Notes under the pieces: generated by a model | Told to the model about the DNA's origin: nothing | Databases searched by the model: none | What the model saw: the letters and a program-made list of their open reading frames with translations, nothing else | Shown here: positions 16,057 to 24,560 of the stretch, in pieces | Layout of the letters: the number at the start of each line of letters is the position of its first letter | Position numbering within the stretch: position 1 is the first letter of the stretch | NCBI GenBank assembly: GCA_021323265.1 | Contig: JAJTCO010000016.1 | Coordinates: 1 to 50,668, forward strand | Origin: Pseudoduganella sp. | Lineage (GTDB): Bacteria; Pseudomonadota; Gammaproteobacteria; Burkholderiales; Burkholderiaceae_D | Length of the DNA stretch: 50,668 nt | Reading direction: 5' to 3' | Program-made: the position numbers and the translations under genes

Positions 16057-17106
16057 ATGAACAAACTTGTTATCAGCATGCTGGTGTCCCTGTTTTGCGC
16101 GACGGCGTCGATGGGGTCGGCGCAGGCTGCCATCAAGAAAGCTGGTACGCGCTATGCCGCGCCCGCAGCCAAGCATCAAATGGTCAAGCGCATCGTCAAG
16201 GTGCGCGGCAAGAACAAGGTTGTTTACCAGCGCGTGACCAAGGTGCGCGACTTCGGCAGCCGTCCCACCATGGGCGACCTGGCCGGCCTGAACCTGGTGC
16301 GTGATCCGCTGGACCTGAAATCCAACGTGGCCCTGGTGCTGGACCAGGCCAATTCCGAAGTCCTGTTCGAGAAGAATGCCGGCGTGGCGTTGCCGATCGC
16401 CTCCATCACCAAGATGATGACGGGCCTGGTTGTGGTGGAAGCGGGGCAGGACCTGGATGAAGTCCTGACCGTGACCGACGAAGACGTCGACCGCGAAAAA
16501 TTCAGTTCCTCGCGCCTGCGCGTGGGCGACCGCCTGACCCGCCGCAATATGCTGCATATTGCACTGATGAGTTCCGAGAACCGCGCCGCATCGGCGCTGG
16601 GCCGCAATTACCCGGGTGGCCTGCCGGCCTTCGTGGGCGCCATGAATGCCAAGGCGCAGGAACTGGGCATGAGCGATACCCGGTATGTGGATTCGAGCGG
16701 CCTGTCCAAGCTGAACGTGGCCAGCGCGCGCGACCTGGCCAAGCTGGTGCAGGCTGCCTACGAGCACCCGATCCTGCGTGAATTCTCCACCGCCCCGAAA
16801 GCCGTGGTGGAAAACAATGGCCGTCCGGTGACCTTCGGCACCACCAACCGCCTGGTGGCGCCGAACTCGGGGTGGGAAATCGGCCTGCAGAAAACCGGCT
16901 TCATCAACGAAGCGGGCCGTTGCCTGATCATGCAGGCCATGGTGGAAGGCCGCTCCGTCATCATGGTGCTGCTCGATGCGAAAGGCGCGGCCGCCCGCGT
17001 GGCCGATGCCACCCGCATGAAAAAGTGGCTGACCGCGCTGAAGCCGACCTTTGGCGACACCGTGAGTGGCGCCAGCACCGGCGCCCAGACTTACTCGGGA
17101 ATGTAA
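16057..17106 (+). CDS. pbpG: D-alanyl-D-alanine endopeptidase (penicillin-binding protein 7 type)
   Basis: The 349-residue exported serine peptidase trims peptidoglycan cross-links in the periplasm. A signal peptide ends near SAQA (residue 24), and a basic linker rich in Lys and Val follows. The S11 peptidase domain carries all three active-site motifs: SITK (Ser116-Lys119), SEN (Ser173-Asn175) and KTG (279-281). The length is slightly above that of E. coli PbpG because of the linker. Its last 16 bases overlap the end of the convergent iclR-type gene, so the two 3' ends share coding DNA. Confidence 0.92.
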   Translation: MNKLVISMLVSLFCATASMGSAQAAIKKAGTRYAAPAAKHQMVKRIVKVRGKNKVVYQRVTKVRDFGSRPTMGDLAGLNLVRDPLDLKSNVALVLDQANSEVLFEKNAGVALPIASITKMMTGLVVVEAGQDLDEVLTVTDEDVDREKFSSSRLRVGDRLTRRNMLHIALMSSENRAASALGRNYPGGLPAFVGAMNAKAQELGMSDTRYVDSSGLSKLNVASARDLAKLVQAAYEHPILREFSTAPKAVVENNGRPVTFGTTNRLVAPNSGWEIGLQKTGFINEAGRCLIMQAMVEGRSVIMVLLDAKGAAARVADATRMKKWLTALKPTFGDTVSGASTGAQTYSGM

Positions 17107-17873
17107 CCCAGGGTGGCGGAGATCTGGTTGGCGGTGTTGACCAGGTCTTCCAGCCACTCCTCCTGCAGCCGGTCGGCCGGCGCGGAGATCGACAAGCCTG
17201 CCACCAGTTTGCCGGAATCGTCGCGGATGCCGGCCGCCATGCAGCGCACCCCCAGCTCCAGTTCCTCATTGTCGCGCGCATAGCCGCGCGCGCGCACCAG
17301 GCTCAGTTCGCGCTCCAGGCGCCCCAGGTCGGTAATCGAATTCTTGTTGTGGCCCGCCAGCCCGGTCCGGGTGGCATAGGCGCGGATGGCTTTCGGCTCG
17401 TCCACCGACAGGAACAGCTTACCGGTCGAGGTAAGGTGCAGCGGGCCGCGCGCGCCGATGGCGCGCACCACCTGCATGCCCGAGCGTTCCGAGTAGGCGC
17501 GGTCGATGTAGACGATCTCGTCGCCCTGGCGCACGGACAGGTTGATGGTCTGCTGCGTCTTCTTGTGCAGTGCACGCATGGAGTCCAGCGCGGCTTCCCG
17601 CACGGACAGGCGGCTCTTCACGACATTGCCCAGTTCCAGCAGGCGCATGCCCAGCCGGTACGTGCCCGGTTCCACGCGGTCGACAAAGCGCGTCACCACC
17701 AGGTCGTTGAGGATGCGGTGCGCAGTGGACGGGTGCAGGCCGGAGACCTTGGACAGCTCTTTCAGGGGAACCGGATCGGGGTATTTCGCCAGGGCGTCGA
17801 GCAGGGCCGTCATGCGGTCGATGACCTGGATCGTCGTTTTCGGCTCCTGCGGGGGCAGGGTTTCACTTTTCAT
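17091..17873 (-). CDS. IclR-family transcriptional regulator
   Basis: The 260-residue regulator has an N-terminal winged helix-turn-helix (residues 14-75, PLKELSKVSGLHPSTAHRIL). A C-terminal IclR effector domain follows, with GDEIVYIDRAYS, LTSTGKLFLS, GYARDNEELELGVRCMAAGI and a late GLSISAPADR. The family controls catabolic operons for aromatic acids, glyoxylate or sugar acids. No such operon is adjacent, so the target is unknown. The 3' end overlaps pbpG by 16 bases. An inverted repeat GGTATA-N12-TATACC just upstream is a candidate autoregulatory site. Confidence 0.9.
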   Translation of the reverse strand: MKSETLPPQEPKTTIQVIDRMTALLDALAKYPDPVPLKELSKVSGLHPSTAHRILNDLVVTRFVDRVEPGTYRLGMRLLELGNVVKSRLSVREAALDSMRALHKKTQQTINLSVRQGDEIVYIDRAYSERSGMQVVRAIGARGPLHLTSTGKLFLSVDEPKAIRAYATRTGLAGHNKNSITDLGRLERELSLVRARGYARDNEELELGVRCMAAGIRDDSGKLVAGLSISAPADRLQEEWLEDLVNTANQISATLGYIPE

Positions 17874-17892
17874 GATGTGGTTGGTGCAGTGC

Positions 17893-17916
17893 GGTATAGG
17901 CAGACTTATTTATACC
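17893..17916. promoter_or_regulatory. Inverted repeat between iclR-type gene and dgkA
   Basis: GGTATA-N12-TATACC is a perfect 6-base inverted repeat with arms 18 bases apart centre to centre. It lies 20 bases before the IclR-type start and about 30 bases upstream of the dgkA -10 box. It is a candidate operator for either gene. Confidence 0.4.
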
Positions 17917-17946
17917 ATGATGTGAAAAAAATGGGAAATCTCTCGC

Positions 17947-17952
17947 TATAAT
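17947..17952 (+). promoter_or_regulatory. Consensus -10 box directly ahead of dgkA
   Basis: A perfect TATAAT ends 8 bases before the dgkA ATG, so transcription should begin at or within a base or two of the start codon. The best -35 candidate, GTGAAA, is 19 bases upstream, which is a long spacer. Confidence 0.6.
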
Positions 17953-17960
17953 CCGTGACC

Positions 17961-18344
17961 ATGGAACCCACCAGCGAATTCAAAAGTAAAAGCGGGCTGA
18001 AGCGCATTTTCTCGGCCTTTTTCTATTCCCTCGACGGCTTGCGGACGGCGATCCGTTCCGAACACGCCTTCCGCCAGGAGCTGGTGCTGTTCGTGGTGGG
18101 CAGCATTGCCGCACTGCTGCTGCCGGTGTCGGCCTTCCAGAAGCTGGTGCTGATCGGCAGCATGGTGATCGTGCTGATCGTCGAGCTGATCAATTCCGCC
18201 ATCGAAGCCGTGGTCGACCGCATCTCACTGGAACGCCACCCGCTGTCGAAGAACGCCAAGGACTTCGGCAGCGCCGCCGTCCTGCTGGCCTGCCTGCTGT
18301 CGGGCGCGGCGTGGGCGGTCGTGCTCTTCAATCGCTTCTACTAA
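17961..18344 (+). CDS. dgkA: Diacylglycerol kinase (DgkA type)
   Basis: The 127-residue inner-membrane enzyme phosphorylates diacylglycerol to phosphatidic acid, recycling lipid by-products. It is the usual small, three-helix DgkA. An amphipathic N-terminus with FYSLDGLRTAIRSEHAFRQE is followed by helix 1, then VELINSAIEAVVDRIS with the catalytic glutamates, then KNAKDFGSAAVLLA and a final helix. Either GTG (17955) or ATG (17961) could be the start. I chose ATG because the perfect TATAAT just upstream puts transcription start next to it. No Shine-Dalgarno sequence is present. Confidence 0.93.
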   Translation: MEPTSEFKSKSGLKRIFSAFFYSLDGLRTAIRSEHAFRQELVLFVVGSIAALLLPVSAFQKLVLIGSMVIVLIVELINSAIEAVVDRISLERHPLSKNAKDFGSAAVLLACLLSGAAWAVVLFNRFY

Positions 18345-18355
18345 TTACTTTTCGG

Positions 18356-18383
18356 TATAACGAACGAAGAAAGTATTAGTTTG
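18356..18383 (+). promoter_or_regulatory. Candidate sulfur-responsive promoter element upstream of the sulfate-binding protein gene
   Basis: The AT-rich 93-base gap holds TATAACGA (18356-18363) and TTAGTTTG (18376-18383). Both 8-base words recur, in swapped order, upstream of cysT at 24561-24579. A shared activator of the CysB family is a plausible reader of both sites (inference). Confidence 0.4.
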
Positions 18384-18437
18384 TAATTATATGCAGGACG
18401 GGTAATCTGGCCTCTCCAAACACACAGGGGAAACCAG

Positions 18438-19451
18438 ATGTTGTCCAAGAAACTGTTCGCCGCAGCCTTGTTCGCCGGTGCCGCCATGGCGCAGGCCGCC
18501 GACGTGAGCTTGCTCAACGTCTCCTACGACCCGACCCGCGAGCTGTACCAGGACGTCAACGCCGCCTTTGCCAAGGAATGGAAGGCCAGGACGGGCGACA
18601 CCCTGAAAGTCAAGCAGTCCCACGGCGGCTCCGGCAAGCAGGCACGCGCCGTGATCGACGGGTTGGAAGCGGACATCGTGACCCTGGCGCTGGCCTACGA
18701 CATCGACGCCATTGCCGAGCGCGGCCTGCTGGCCAAGGATTGGCAGAAGCGCCTCGGCCATAACGCTGCCCCGTACAGCTCCACCATTGTTTTCCTGGTG
18801 CGCAAGGGCAATCCGAAAGCCATCAAGGACTGGGGCGACCTGGTGCGGCCAGGCGTGGCGGTGATCACCCCGAATCCGAAAACGTCCGGCGGCGCCCGCT
18901 GGAATCACCTGGCCGCCTATGGCTACGCCCTGCGCCAGCCGGGCGGCAGCGATGCCCTGGCCCGCGACTACCTGAAAAAGCTGTACAAGAACGTGCCCGT
19001 GCTCGATTCCGGCGCGCGCGGCGCCACCACCACCTTCGTCGAGCGCGGCATCGGCGACGTGCTGATTGCGTGGGAGAACGAAGCGCTGCTGGCGATCAAG
19101 GAGCTGGGCCCGGACAAGGTGGAGATCGTCGCGCCTTCCGTATCGATCCTGGCCGAACCCCCGGTCGCCATCGTCGACAAGGTGGTCGACAAGCGCGGCA
19201 CGCGCAAGCTGGCCGAAGCCTACCTGCAATTCCTCTACACCGACCAGGCGCAGGCGATCATCGCGCAGAACTATTACCGGCCGAGCGTGGAAAAGGCGGC
19301 CAAGAAGCATGCCGCCCAGTTCCCGAACGTCAAGCTGTTCAGGATCGGCGACGTGGCGGGCGACTGGCGCACGGCGCAGAAGGTGCACTTTGCCGATGGC
19401 GGTGTGTTCGACCAGATCTACCAGCCCGGCGCCAAGCTGGCCGGCAAATAA
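18438..19451 (+). CDS. sbp: Periplasmic sulfate/thiosulfate-binding protein
   Basis: The 337-residue binding protein delivers sulfate or thiosulfate to the CysTWA transporter. A signal peptide ends AQAA near residue 21. The family hallmark [17 protein letters not shown] follows, then [50 protein letters not shown] and the C-terminal [20 protein letters not shown] (partly quoted). Length and motifs match Sbp/CysP; Sbp and CysP cannot be separated with certainty here. Unusually, the permease genes lie 5 kb away. The hydrolase gene begins 19 bases downstream and should be co-transcribed. Confidence 0.93.
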   Translation: MLSKKLFAAALFAGAAMAQAADVSLLNVSYDPTRELYQDVNAAFAKEWKARTGDTLKVKQSHGGSGKQARAVIDGLEADIVTLALAYDIDAIAERGLLAKDWQKRLGHNAAPYSSTIVFLVRKGNPKAIKDWGDLVRPGVAVITPNPKTSGGARWNHLAAYGYALRQPGGSDALARDYLKKLYKNVPVLDSGARGATTTFVERGIGDVLIAWENEALLAIKELGPDKVEIVAPSVSILAEPPVAIVDKVVDKRGTRKLAEAYLQFLYTDQAQAIIAQNYYRPSVEKAAKKHAAQFPNVKLFRIGDVAGDWRTAQKVHFADGGVFDQIYQPGAKLAGK

Positions 19452-19470
19452 GCGCAGCAAGGAGGGTCCG

Positions 19471-20100
19471 ATGGCGATCTGGCAACTGAACCAATTCCGC
19501 GTGCTGGTCGCGCCCGGCCTGCACAACAGCGGCCCGCAGCACTGGCAATCGCGCTGGCAGCGCCTGTACCCGTGGTTCGAGCGGGTTGAACAGGATCGCT
19601 GGAGCGATCCCGTCCTGCTGGACTGGGCCGACCGCCTGGACGAGGTCCTGGCGCAGGAGCGCCGTCCCACCCTCATCGTTGCGCACAGTTTCGGCTGCCT
19701 CACCACTGCACTGAGCCTGTCACGTGCATCCTCCCCCCATGTGGCGGGCGTGTTGCTGGTGGGGCCGGCCGATCCCGACAAGTTCCAGGTCAGCGCCATC
19801 CTGCCGCAAGGCGCGCTGCCGTGCCCGTCCATCATGGTGGCCAGCAGCAACGATCCCTGGATGACGGCGCCCAGCGCCGAACGATGGGCGCGGCGCTGGG
19901 GCAGCGCTTTCCTGAACGCGGGCGCGCTGGGCCACATCAACGCCGAGTCGGGCCTGGGCGACTGGCGCTGCGGCCAGCGCCTGCTGCAAGTGCTGGCGCA
20001 GCGCGCCAGCAACGTCCGGCTCCACGACGCGCCCCGGCCGCGCGCGGCGGCACGGCCCGCCCAGCGCGCTGCGCTGCCCGGATCCGTCTCAACGGTTTAG
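19471..20100 (+). CDS. RBBP9/YdeN-type alpha/beta hydrolase
   Basis: This 209-residue serine hydrolase of the RBBP9/YdeN family has the N-terminal VLVAPGLHNSGPQHWQSRW, nucleophile elbow IVAHSFGCL (serine near residue 74), acid-residue segment VASSNDPWM and terminal histidine in GALGHINAESGLGDW. These supply a complete Ser-Asp-His triad. The substrate is unknown. AAGGAGGG precedes the ATG and the sulfate-binding protein gene ends 19 bases upstream, so it may respond to sulfur supply. The last 25 or so residues are Ala/Arg-rich and look unstructured. A strong terminator follows 70 bases downstream. Confidence 0.82.
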   Translation: MAIWQLNQFRVLVAPGLHNSGPQHWQSRWQRLYPWFERVEQDRWSDPVLLDWADRLDEVLAQERRPTLIVAHSFGCLTTALSLSRASSPHVAGVLLVGPADPDKFQVSAILPQGALPCPSIMVASSNDPWMTAPSAERWARRWGSAFLNAGALGHINAESGLGDWRCGQRLLQVLAQRASNVRLHDAPRPRAAARPAQRAALPGSVSTV

Positions 20101-20148
20101 AAATATGCCGGCCAGGAACGGAGGAAGATCACCAGGCTCCCGGAATGG

Positions 20149-20475
20149 CTAGTGCAAATGTTCTTGCAAGCGCCCTTCGGGGCGCTTTTTTTCTTTCAGC
20201 ATGGCGCGCAGGGCAGCGATGTCGTTGCGCGCGCACACGATACATTGGGGATTGTTCTTGCCATCGGGCGGAGCAAACTCGACGGCAGCAAGGATGCTGG
20301 CCTGGATCGCTTCCAGCTTTTCATGGGCCGCCAGCGGCAGGGCGGCGTCTTCGAAATCGGCCATCAAGTGCTTGGCGGTGCAGTACACCGTGGCCTTTTC
20401 GAACTTGGTGTAAGCCTGCAGGGCCATTTCGGTCAGGTCGCACAGGCGGTCGGTCAGCAACAGAGCGTCAGTCAT
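20149..20475 (-). CDS. Small conserved-looking protein with CxxC pair, function unknown
   Basis: I do not recognise this 108-residue protein. It is soluble and mainly helical, with Cys12, Cys32 and a CIVC pair (Cys78 and Cys81) that could bind metal or be redox-active. The C-terminus is charged (KEKKRPEGRLQEHLH). The ATG at 20475 is chosen because GGGAG lies 7 bases upstream. The codon choice is GC-rich like its neighbours, supporting a real gene. Its last codons coincide with the hairpin terminator of the convergent hydrolase gene. It lies divergent from the TonB receptor gene. Confidence 0.68.
   Translation of the reverse strand: MTDALLLTDRLCDLTEMALQAYTKFEKATVYCTAKHLMADFEDAALPLAAHEKLEAIQASILAAVEFAPPDGKNNPQCIVCARNDIAALRAMLKEKKRPEGRLQEHLH
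20169..20192 (+). terminator. Intrinsic terminator of the sbp-hydrolase operon
   Basis: AGCGCCC-TTCG-GGGCGCT with a following T7 run is a textbook intrinsic terminator with a stable tetraloop. It sits inside the last codons of the convergent small gene, encoding part of its KKRPEGR segment, so this DNA has two functions. Confidence 0.88.
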
Positions 20476-20536
20476 CGCACATCTCCCTTGAATCGCTTGA
20501 AGACAATGTAGCACGGCCGTGAACGCCTTGCCAGCA

Positions 20537-20552
20537 TACGGGATTACCCGTA
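20537..20552. promoter_or_regulatory. Palindrome in the divergent gap before the TonB receptor gene
   Basis: TACGGG-ATTA-CCCGTA is a 6-base inverted repeat with a 4-base centre, within the 213-base gap between the small Cys protein and the receptor. It could be an operator. No riboswitch-like fold or clear Fur box was recognised in this gap. Confidence 0.35.
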
Positions 20553-20688
20553 GGAAAGCCTGCAATTGGGTAAATATTATTCAAATAAACAACACTGACA
20601 GCAAAATAATCGAATTCACCCTTGGTGCACTCAAATCGTGCGCGTTAGTATTTTTGCACCCGCAACGTTCAGAGAGATGGATTACTAC

Positions 20689-23121
20689 ATGAAGAACAAA
20701 GCAGTACGTTTCCAACGCACCCTCATCGCCAGCGCCGTTCTCCTGGCCACTTCCCAAGTTCATGCACAAACCGCCGCCCCGGCGCCTGCCGAAGAGCAGC
20801 AAACCGTGGTCGTGCTGGGTTCGCGCTCGACGGCCAAGACCGCACTGGACACGTCCGCGCCGGTGGGCCTGATCAGCATGAAGGACATGCAGTCGGCCGG
20901 TCCGCTGGAACTGGGCAAGCTGCTGCAGACGCTCGACCCGTCCTTCAATTTCTCCACCACCTTCATCAGCGACGGCACGGACATCATCCGCCCGGCGACG
21001 CTGCGCTCGCTCGGCCCTGACCAGCTGCTGGTGCTGGTGAACGGCAAGCGCCGCCACCAGCAGGCGCTGGTGAACGTGCAGCAAACCATCGGCCGCGGCT
21101 CGGCCGGCACCGACATCAATGCCATTCCCCTGTCGGCCATCCACCACATTGAAGTGCTGCGCGACGGCGCCGCCGCCCAGTACGGCTCGGACGCCATTGC
21201 CGGCGTGATCAACATCGTGCTGAAGTCCAACGTCAACGAGACCACCCTCAGCGGCCAGGTCGGCACCACCAAGGAAGGCGACGGCGACATGATCTCCGGC
21301 AGCGTCAACCATGGTTGGGCGCTGGGCGAGAATGGCGGCTTCATCAACCTGTCCGCCGAATACCGCAAGCGCGACGAAACCAACCGCGCCGGCCCGGACT
21401 CGCTGCGCGTCGACCCGCCGCGCGTGACCCAGCGCATCGGCGACAGCGATGCCAAGGACGCCTACCTGTGGTGGAACGCCGCGCTGCCGATCGACAAGTC
21501 GAGCGAGTTCTACGCCTTCGGCGGCTTCTCCAAGCGCCGCGGCGATTCCTCCGGCTTCTTCCGTTCCAAGGGCGACGGCCGCAACGTGCCGGCCGTGTAT
21601 CCGGAAGGCTTCCTGCCCAACATCCAGACCACCGTGCGCGACGGCTCCTACGCCTTCGGCTACCGGCGCGACCTGGCCAACGACTGGAAGGCCGACGTCA
21701 GCATCAACCACGGCATGAGCGAACTGGACTTCCACGAAGCGCAGACCATCAACATCTCCTACTGGTACGAGCCGAAGCCGGGCGGCGGCATCTACGCCCA
21801 GTCGCCGCTGGAAGCCGATACCGGCAAGCTGAAGTTCAACCAGACCACCTTCAACGCCGACATCAAGGGCCCGGTCAAGCTGGGCGGCGCGGAAGTGTTC
21901 CTGGCCACCGGCTTTGAGTACCGCCAGGACAACTACGAGATCGTCGCCGGCGATCCCGTGTCCTACCAGTACGGCCGCACCAACAATCCGGCCATCGTCA
22001 TCAAGGACCAGAACGGCGGCGTGGCGGCGTCGGGCACCCAGGGCTTCCCGGGCTACACCCCGGCCACCGCGGTCGATGAAGGCCGCCACAACATTGCGCT
22101 GTTCCTGGACGCCGAATACCGTCCGTTCCAGGAACTGCTGCTGGCCGGCGCCGTACGCTACGAGAAGTACTCCGACTTCGGCAACACCATCACCGGCAAG
22201 ATCAGCGCGCGCTGGGACCCGACCAAGCAGGTCGGCGTGCGCGGCAGCCTGTCGACCGGCTTCCGTGCGCCGGGCGTGCAGCAGAAGTTCTACAGCTCGG
22301 TATCGACCAACCTGAACCAGGCTGGCGAGCTGACCGAAACCCTGACGGCGCGGGAAGGCAGTGCCGTGACCACGGCCCTGGGCATCAAGCCGCTGAAGGA
22401 AGAAACCTCGCGTAACGCGTCGATGGGCCTGGTGCTGCGGCCTGCCAAGAACATGTCGCTGGCGGCCGACGTGTACCAGATCAAGATCAAGGACCGCATC
22501 GTCTTCTCCAGCGAGATTTCGCCGGAAGCCAACGGCGGCCCGATCGCCAACGTGCTGAACCCGCTGAAAGTGGGCCAGGCCCAGTTCTTCACCAACGCGG
22601 TCGACACCACCACCCGCGGCCTGGACATCGTGGCCGACCACACCACCCGCTTCGAAGGTTCCACCCTGGTGCTGTCCGGCCAGCTGGGCTTCAACAAGAC
22701 CGAAGTGACCAAGCGCCACTCGCCGTCGAACCTGCTGAGCGGCGAGCAGCTGTTCAGCCAGGCCCAGGTGACCCTGATCGAACGCGGCCAGCCACGCAAG
22801 CACCACGTGGTCGCGGCGGACTACACCTTCGGCAAGTGGAACGTGAACACCCGCGCCAACTACTACGGCGAAGTGCAGGGCGAAGGCTTCAGCCCGCTGC
22901 AAACCTGGGACGCGAAGTGGCTGGTGGACATGAGCGGCCGCTACAACTTCAGCAAGCGCACCAGCGTCTCGGTCGGCGTCAACAACCTGTTCGACACCTA
23001 CCCTTCCGAGTGGACCAACGGCGGCGCCTTCCCGAAACTGGGCTTCAAGTACTGCTGGGAGACCTGCCCGTTCGGCGTGAACGGCCGTTCCATGTACGTG
23101 AAGTTCGATACCGTCTTCTAA
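20689..23121 (+). CDS. TonB-dependent outer-membrane receptor
   Basis: The 810-residue receptor has a signal peptide (MKNKAVRFQRTLIASAVLLA, cleavage near VHAQ). A TonB-box-like region QQTVVVLGSR (near residue 38) and a plug domain with LRSLGPDQLLVLVNGKRRH and IEVLRDGAAAQYGSDAIAGV follow. A long beta-barrel comes next, with VGVNNLFDTYPSEW near the end and a final aromatic residue (KFDTVF), as needed for outer-membrane insertion. Substrate is unknown; position between two sulfate-uptake blocks hints at a sulfur-containing ligand, which is speculative. The ATG at 20689 starts the signal peptide. An in-frame ATG 12 bases earlier has its purine run too close. Confidence 0.93.
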   Translation: MKNKAVRFQRTLIASAVLLATSQVHAQTAAPAPAEEQQTVVVLGSRSTAKTALDTSAPVGLISMKDMQSAGPLELGKLLQTLDPSFNFSTTFISDGTDIIRPATLRSLGPDQLLVLVNGKRRHQQALVNVQQTIGRGSAGTDINAIPLSAIHHIEVLRDGAAAQYGSDAIAGVINIVLKSNVNETTLSGQVGTTKEGDGDMISGSVNHGWALGENGGFINLSAEYRKRDETNRAGPDSLRVDPPRVTQRIGDSDAKDAYLWWNAALPIDKSSEFYAFGGFSKRRGDSSGFFRSKGDGRNVPAVYPEGFLPNIQTTVRDGSYAFGYRRDLANDWKADVSINHGMSELDFHEAQTINISYWYEPKPGGGIYAQSPLEADTGKLKFNQTTFNADIKGPVKLGGAEVFLATGFEYRQDNYEIVAGDPVSYQYGRTNNPAIVIKDQNGGVAASGTQGFPGYTPATAVDEGRHNIALFLDAEYRPFQELLLAGAVRYEKYSDFGNTITGKISARWDPTKQVGVRGSLSTGFRAPGVQQKFYSSVSTNLNQAGELTETLTAREGSAVTTALGIKPLKEETSRNASMGLVLRPAKNMSLAADVYQIKIKDRIVFSSEISPEANGGPIANVLNPLKVGQAQFFTNAVDTTTRGLDIVADHTTRFEGSTLVLSGQLGFNKTEVTKRHSPSNLLSGEQLFSQAQVTLIERGQPRKHHVVAADYTFGKWNVNTRANYYGEVQGEGFSPLQTWDAKWLVDMSGRYNFSKRTSVSVGVNNLFDTYPSEWTNGGAFPKLGFKYCWETCPFGVNGRSMYVKFDTVF

Positions 23122-23140
23122 GGCTCAGCGGTGTCACCGC

Positions 23141-23167
23141 AGCGCCCCCGCGGGGGCGCTTTTTTTT
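23141..23167 (+). terminator. Intrinsic terminator of the TonB receptor gene
   Basis: A perfect 20-base palindrome (AGCGCCCCCG and its complement) is followed by seven T residues, 19 bases after the receptor stop. On the opposite strand there is no T-tract, so it serves the plus strand mainly. Confidence 0.88.
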
Positions 23168-23194
23168 GATTCGGCGCCGCGGCTGTCCCCGGCG

Positions 23195-24409
23195 TTAGGC
23201 AGCGTCGAGCCAGTAGCGGCTGATGTCCGTCAGCCCCCATTGCTCCGGATCTTCGCGGCCGGCGATGCTGTCCAGCGCGCCGGCCGTCGCCAGGTCCATG
23301 CTGAGCGGCGGCAGGTAGCTGTTCGCCTTGGTGGAGTAGAAAATGCGCACCAGCGGCTGCAGCAGGGATTTGCTGTTGTCCACCACCACCGCCAGTCGGC
23401 CCGATTTGAGCTTGACCAGCGTCCCGACCGGGTAAATGCCGATGCATTTGACGAAGGCGGCGAACAGCTGCTGGTCGAAATGGCCGGCCTTGCCCCAATC
23501 GGCCATCCGGCGCAGCGACTGGGCCGGGCACCAGCCGGCCTTGTAGGGGCGGTTCGAAGTGATCGCGTCGTACACGTCGCAAATGGCGCCCATGCGTGCA
23601 TGCAGGCTGATTTCCTCGCCCTTCAAGCCATGCGGGTAGCCGCTGCCGTCGAACTTTTCATGGTGGTGCAGGCAGACGTCGAGCGCGACGGGCGGGGCGC
23701 CGGCGGACAGGAGGATTTCGTAGCCTGCCGCGGGATGCCCTTTGACCCGCACGAATTCGTCGTCGGTCAGCTTGCCCGGCTTGTTCAGGATCTCGGGCGG
23801 CACCGCCATCTTGCCGATATCGTGCAGCAGCCCCGCCAGGCCATAGTCGCGCAGCGCGGCATCTTCCAGGCCGAGCTGCTTGCCCAGCGCCACCATCATG
23901 GCCGACACGGCGACCGAGTGCAGGTAGGTGTAGTCGTCGGCCTGCTTCAGGCGCAACAGGCTGACCAGGGCGCCGGGGTTGCGCAGCACGGAGCTGGCAA
24001 TCTCGTCGACCAGCGGCATGACGGTGCCGAAGTCCTGCAGGCGGCCCATGCGCGTGTCGTCGAACATGGCGCTCACGGCCCGTTTCGATTGCTTGACCAG
24101 GCGCGTGGCGTGCTGCAGTTCGTCGGCCATGCTGCTTGGCTGGGCATGCTCGAAGCGGAAGGGCGCCGTCGCCGGCACGGCCGGGGCTGGGCTGGACGCC
24201 GGTGCCGGGGGAACGGGCAAGGCCACGTCGAGTCCCTTTTCCAGGTCGATCCACAATTCCTGCACGCCGCTGGCCAACAGCTTGCGCACCATGTCCTGGC
24301 TGTCGAGCGCGAACGAAGGCGCCCAGAAGGGATTCTTGATCCAGGAGCCGCGCATGGCGTGCACGTACATGCCCTGACGCACCTGGTCGATTGTGATTTT
24401 CCTAAGCAT
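23195..24409 (-). CDS. HD-GYP domain cyclic-di-GMP phosphodiesterase with DUF3391
   Basis: The 404-residue protein starts with a DUF3391-type domain (MLRKITIDQVRQGMYVHAM and following Trp-rich stretch). After a Pro/Ala linker near residue 85 comes an HD-GYP domain. Visible motifs are HSVAVSAMM, LLHDIGKMAVPPEIL, the HHHEKFDGSGYPHGL segment carrying GYP, and CDVYDAITSNRPYK. All metal-binding and GYP residues appear intact, so active hydrolysis of cyclic-di-GMP is likely. The ATG at 24409 fits the usual N-terminus, although no strong ribosome-binding site is present. A longer in-frame extension upstream looks non-coding. Confidence 0.9.
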   Translation of the reverse strand: MLRKITIDQVRQGMYVHAMRGSWIKNPFWAPSFALDSQDMVRKLLASGVQELWIDLEKGLDVALPVPPAPASSPAPAVPATAPFRFEHAQPSSMADELQHATRLVKQSKRAVSAMFDDTRMGRLQDFGTVMPLVDEIASSVLRNPGALVSLLRLKQADDYTYLHSVAVSAMMVALGKQLGLEDAALRDYGLAGLLHDIGKMAVPPEILNKPGKLTDDEFVRVKGHPAAGYEILLSAGAPPVALDVCLHHHEKFDGSGYPHGLKGEEISLHARMGAICDVYDAITSNRPYKAGWCPAQSLRRMADWGKAGHFDQQLFAAFVKCIGIYPVGTLVKLKSGRLAVVVDNSKSLLQPLVRIFYSTKANSYLPPLSMDLATAGALDSIAGREDPEQWGLTDISRYWLDAA

Positions 24410-24560
24410 GGCAAAGAGATAAGGCAGCGGGACTCGGGGCCGGGAGTCCGGAAGCAGCGGGGCGCTGCACAAGACGCGGGGAAGGGGCGTCCTGGACAGA
24501 ATAGCACATCAATATCATTTGGCCGACCCCTGTGCTGGCATCTAAGCAAATGACAAAAGG

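Noticed and set aside
20476..20688. A riboswitch, such as a cobalamin or SAM element, ahead of the TonB receptor
   Set aside because: The 213 bases show no recognisable riboswitch core, and part of the gap must hold the divergent promoter. Only a short palindrome is visible.
20581..22902. A 773-codon open frame on the minus strand opposite the TonB receptor gene
   Set aside because: It is a GC-driven shadow: rich in His, Gln, Arg, Gly and Val, with no domain, lying exactly over a receptor with signal peptide, plug and barrel motifs.
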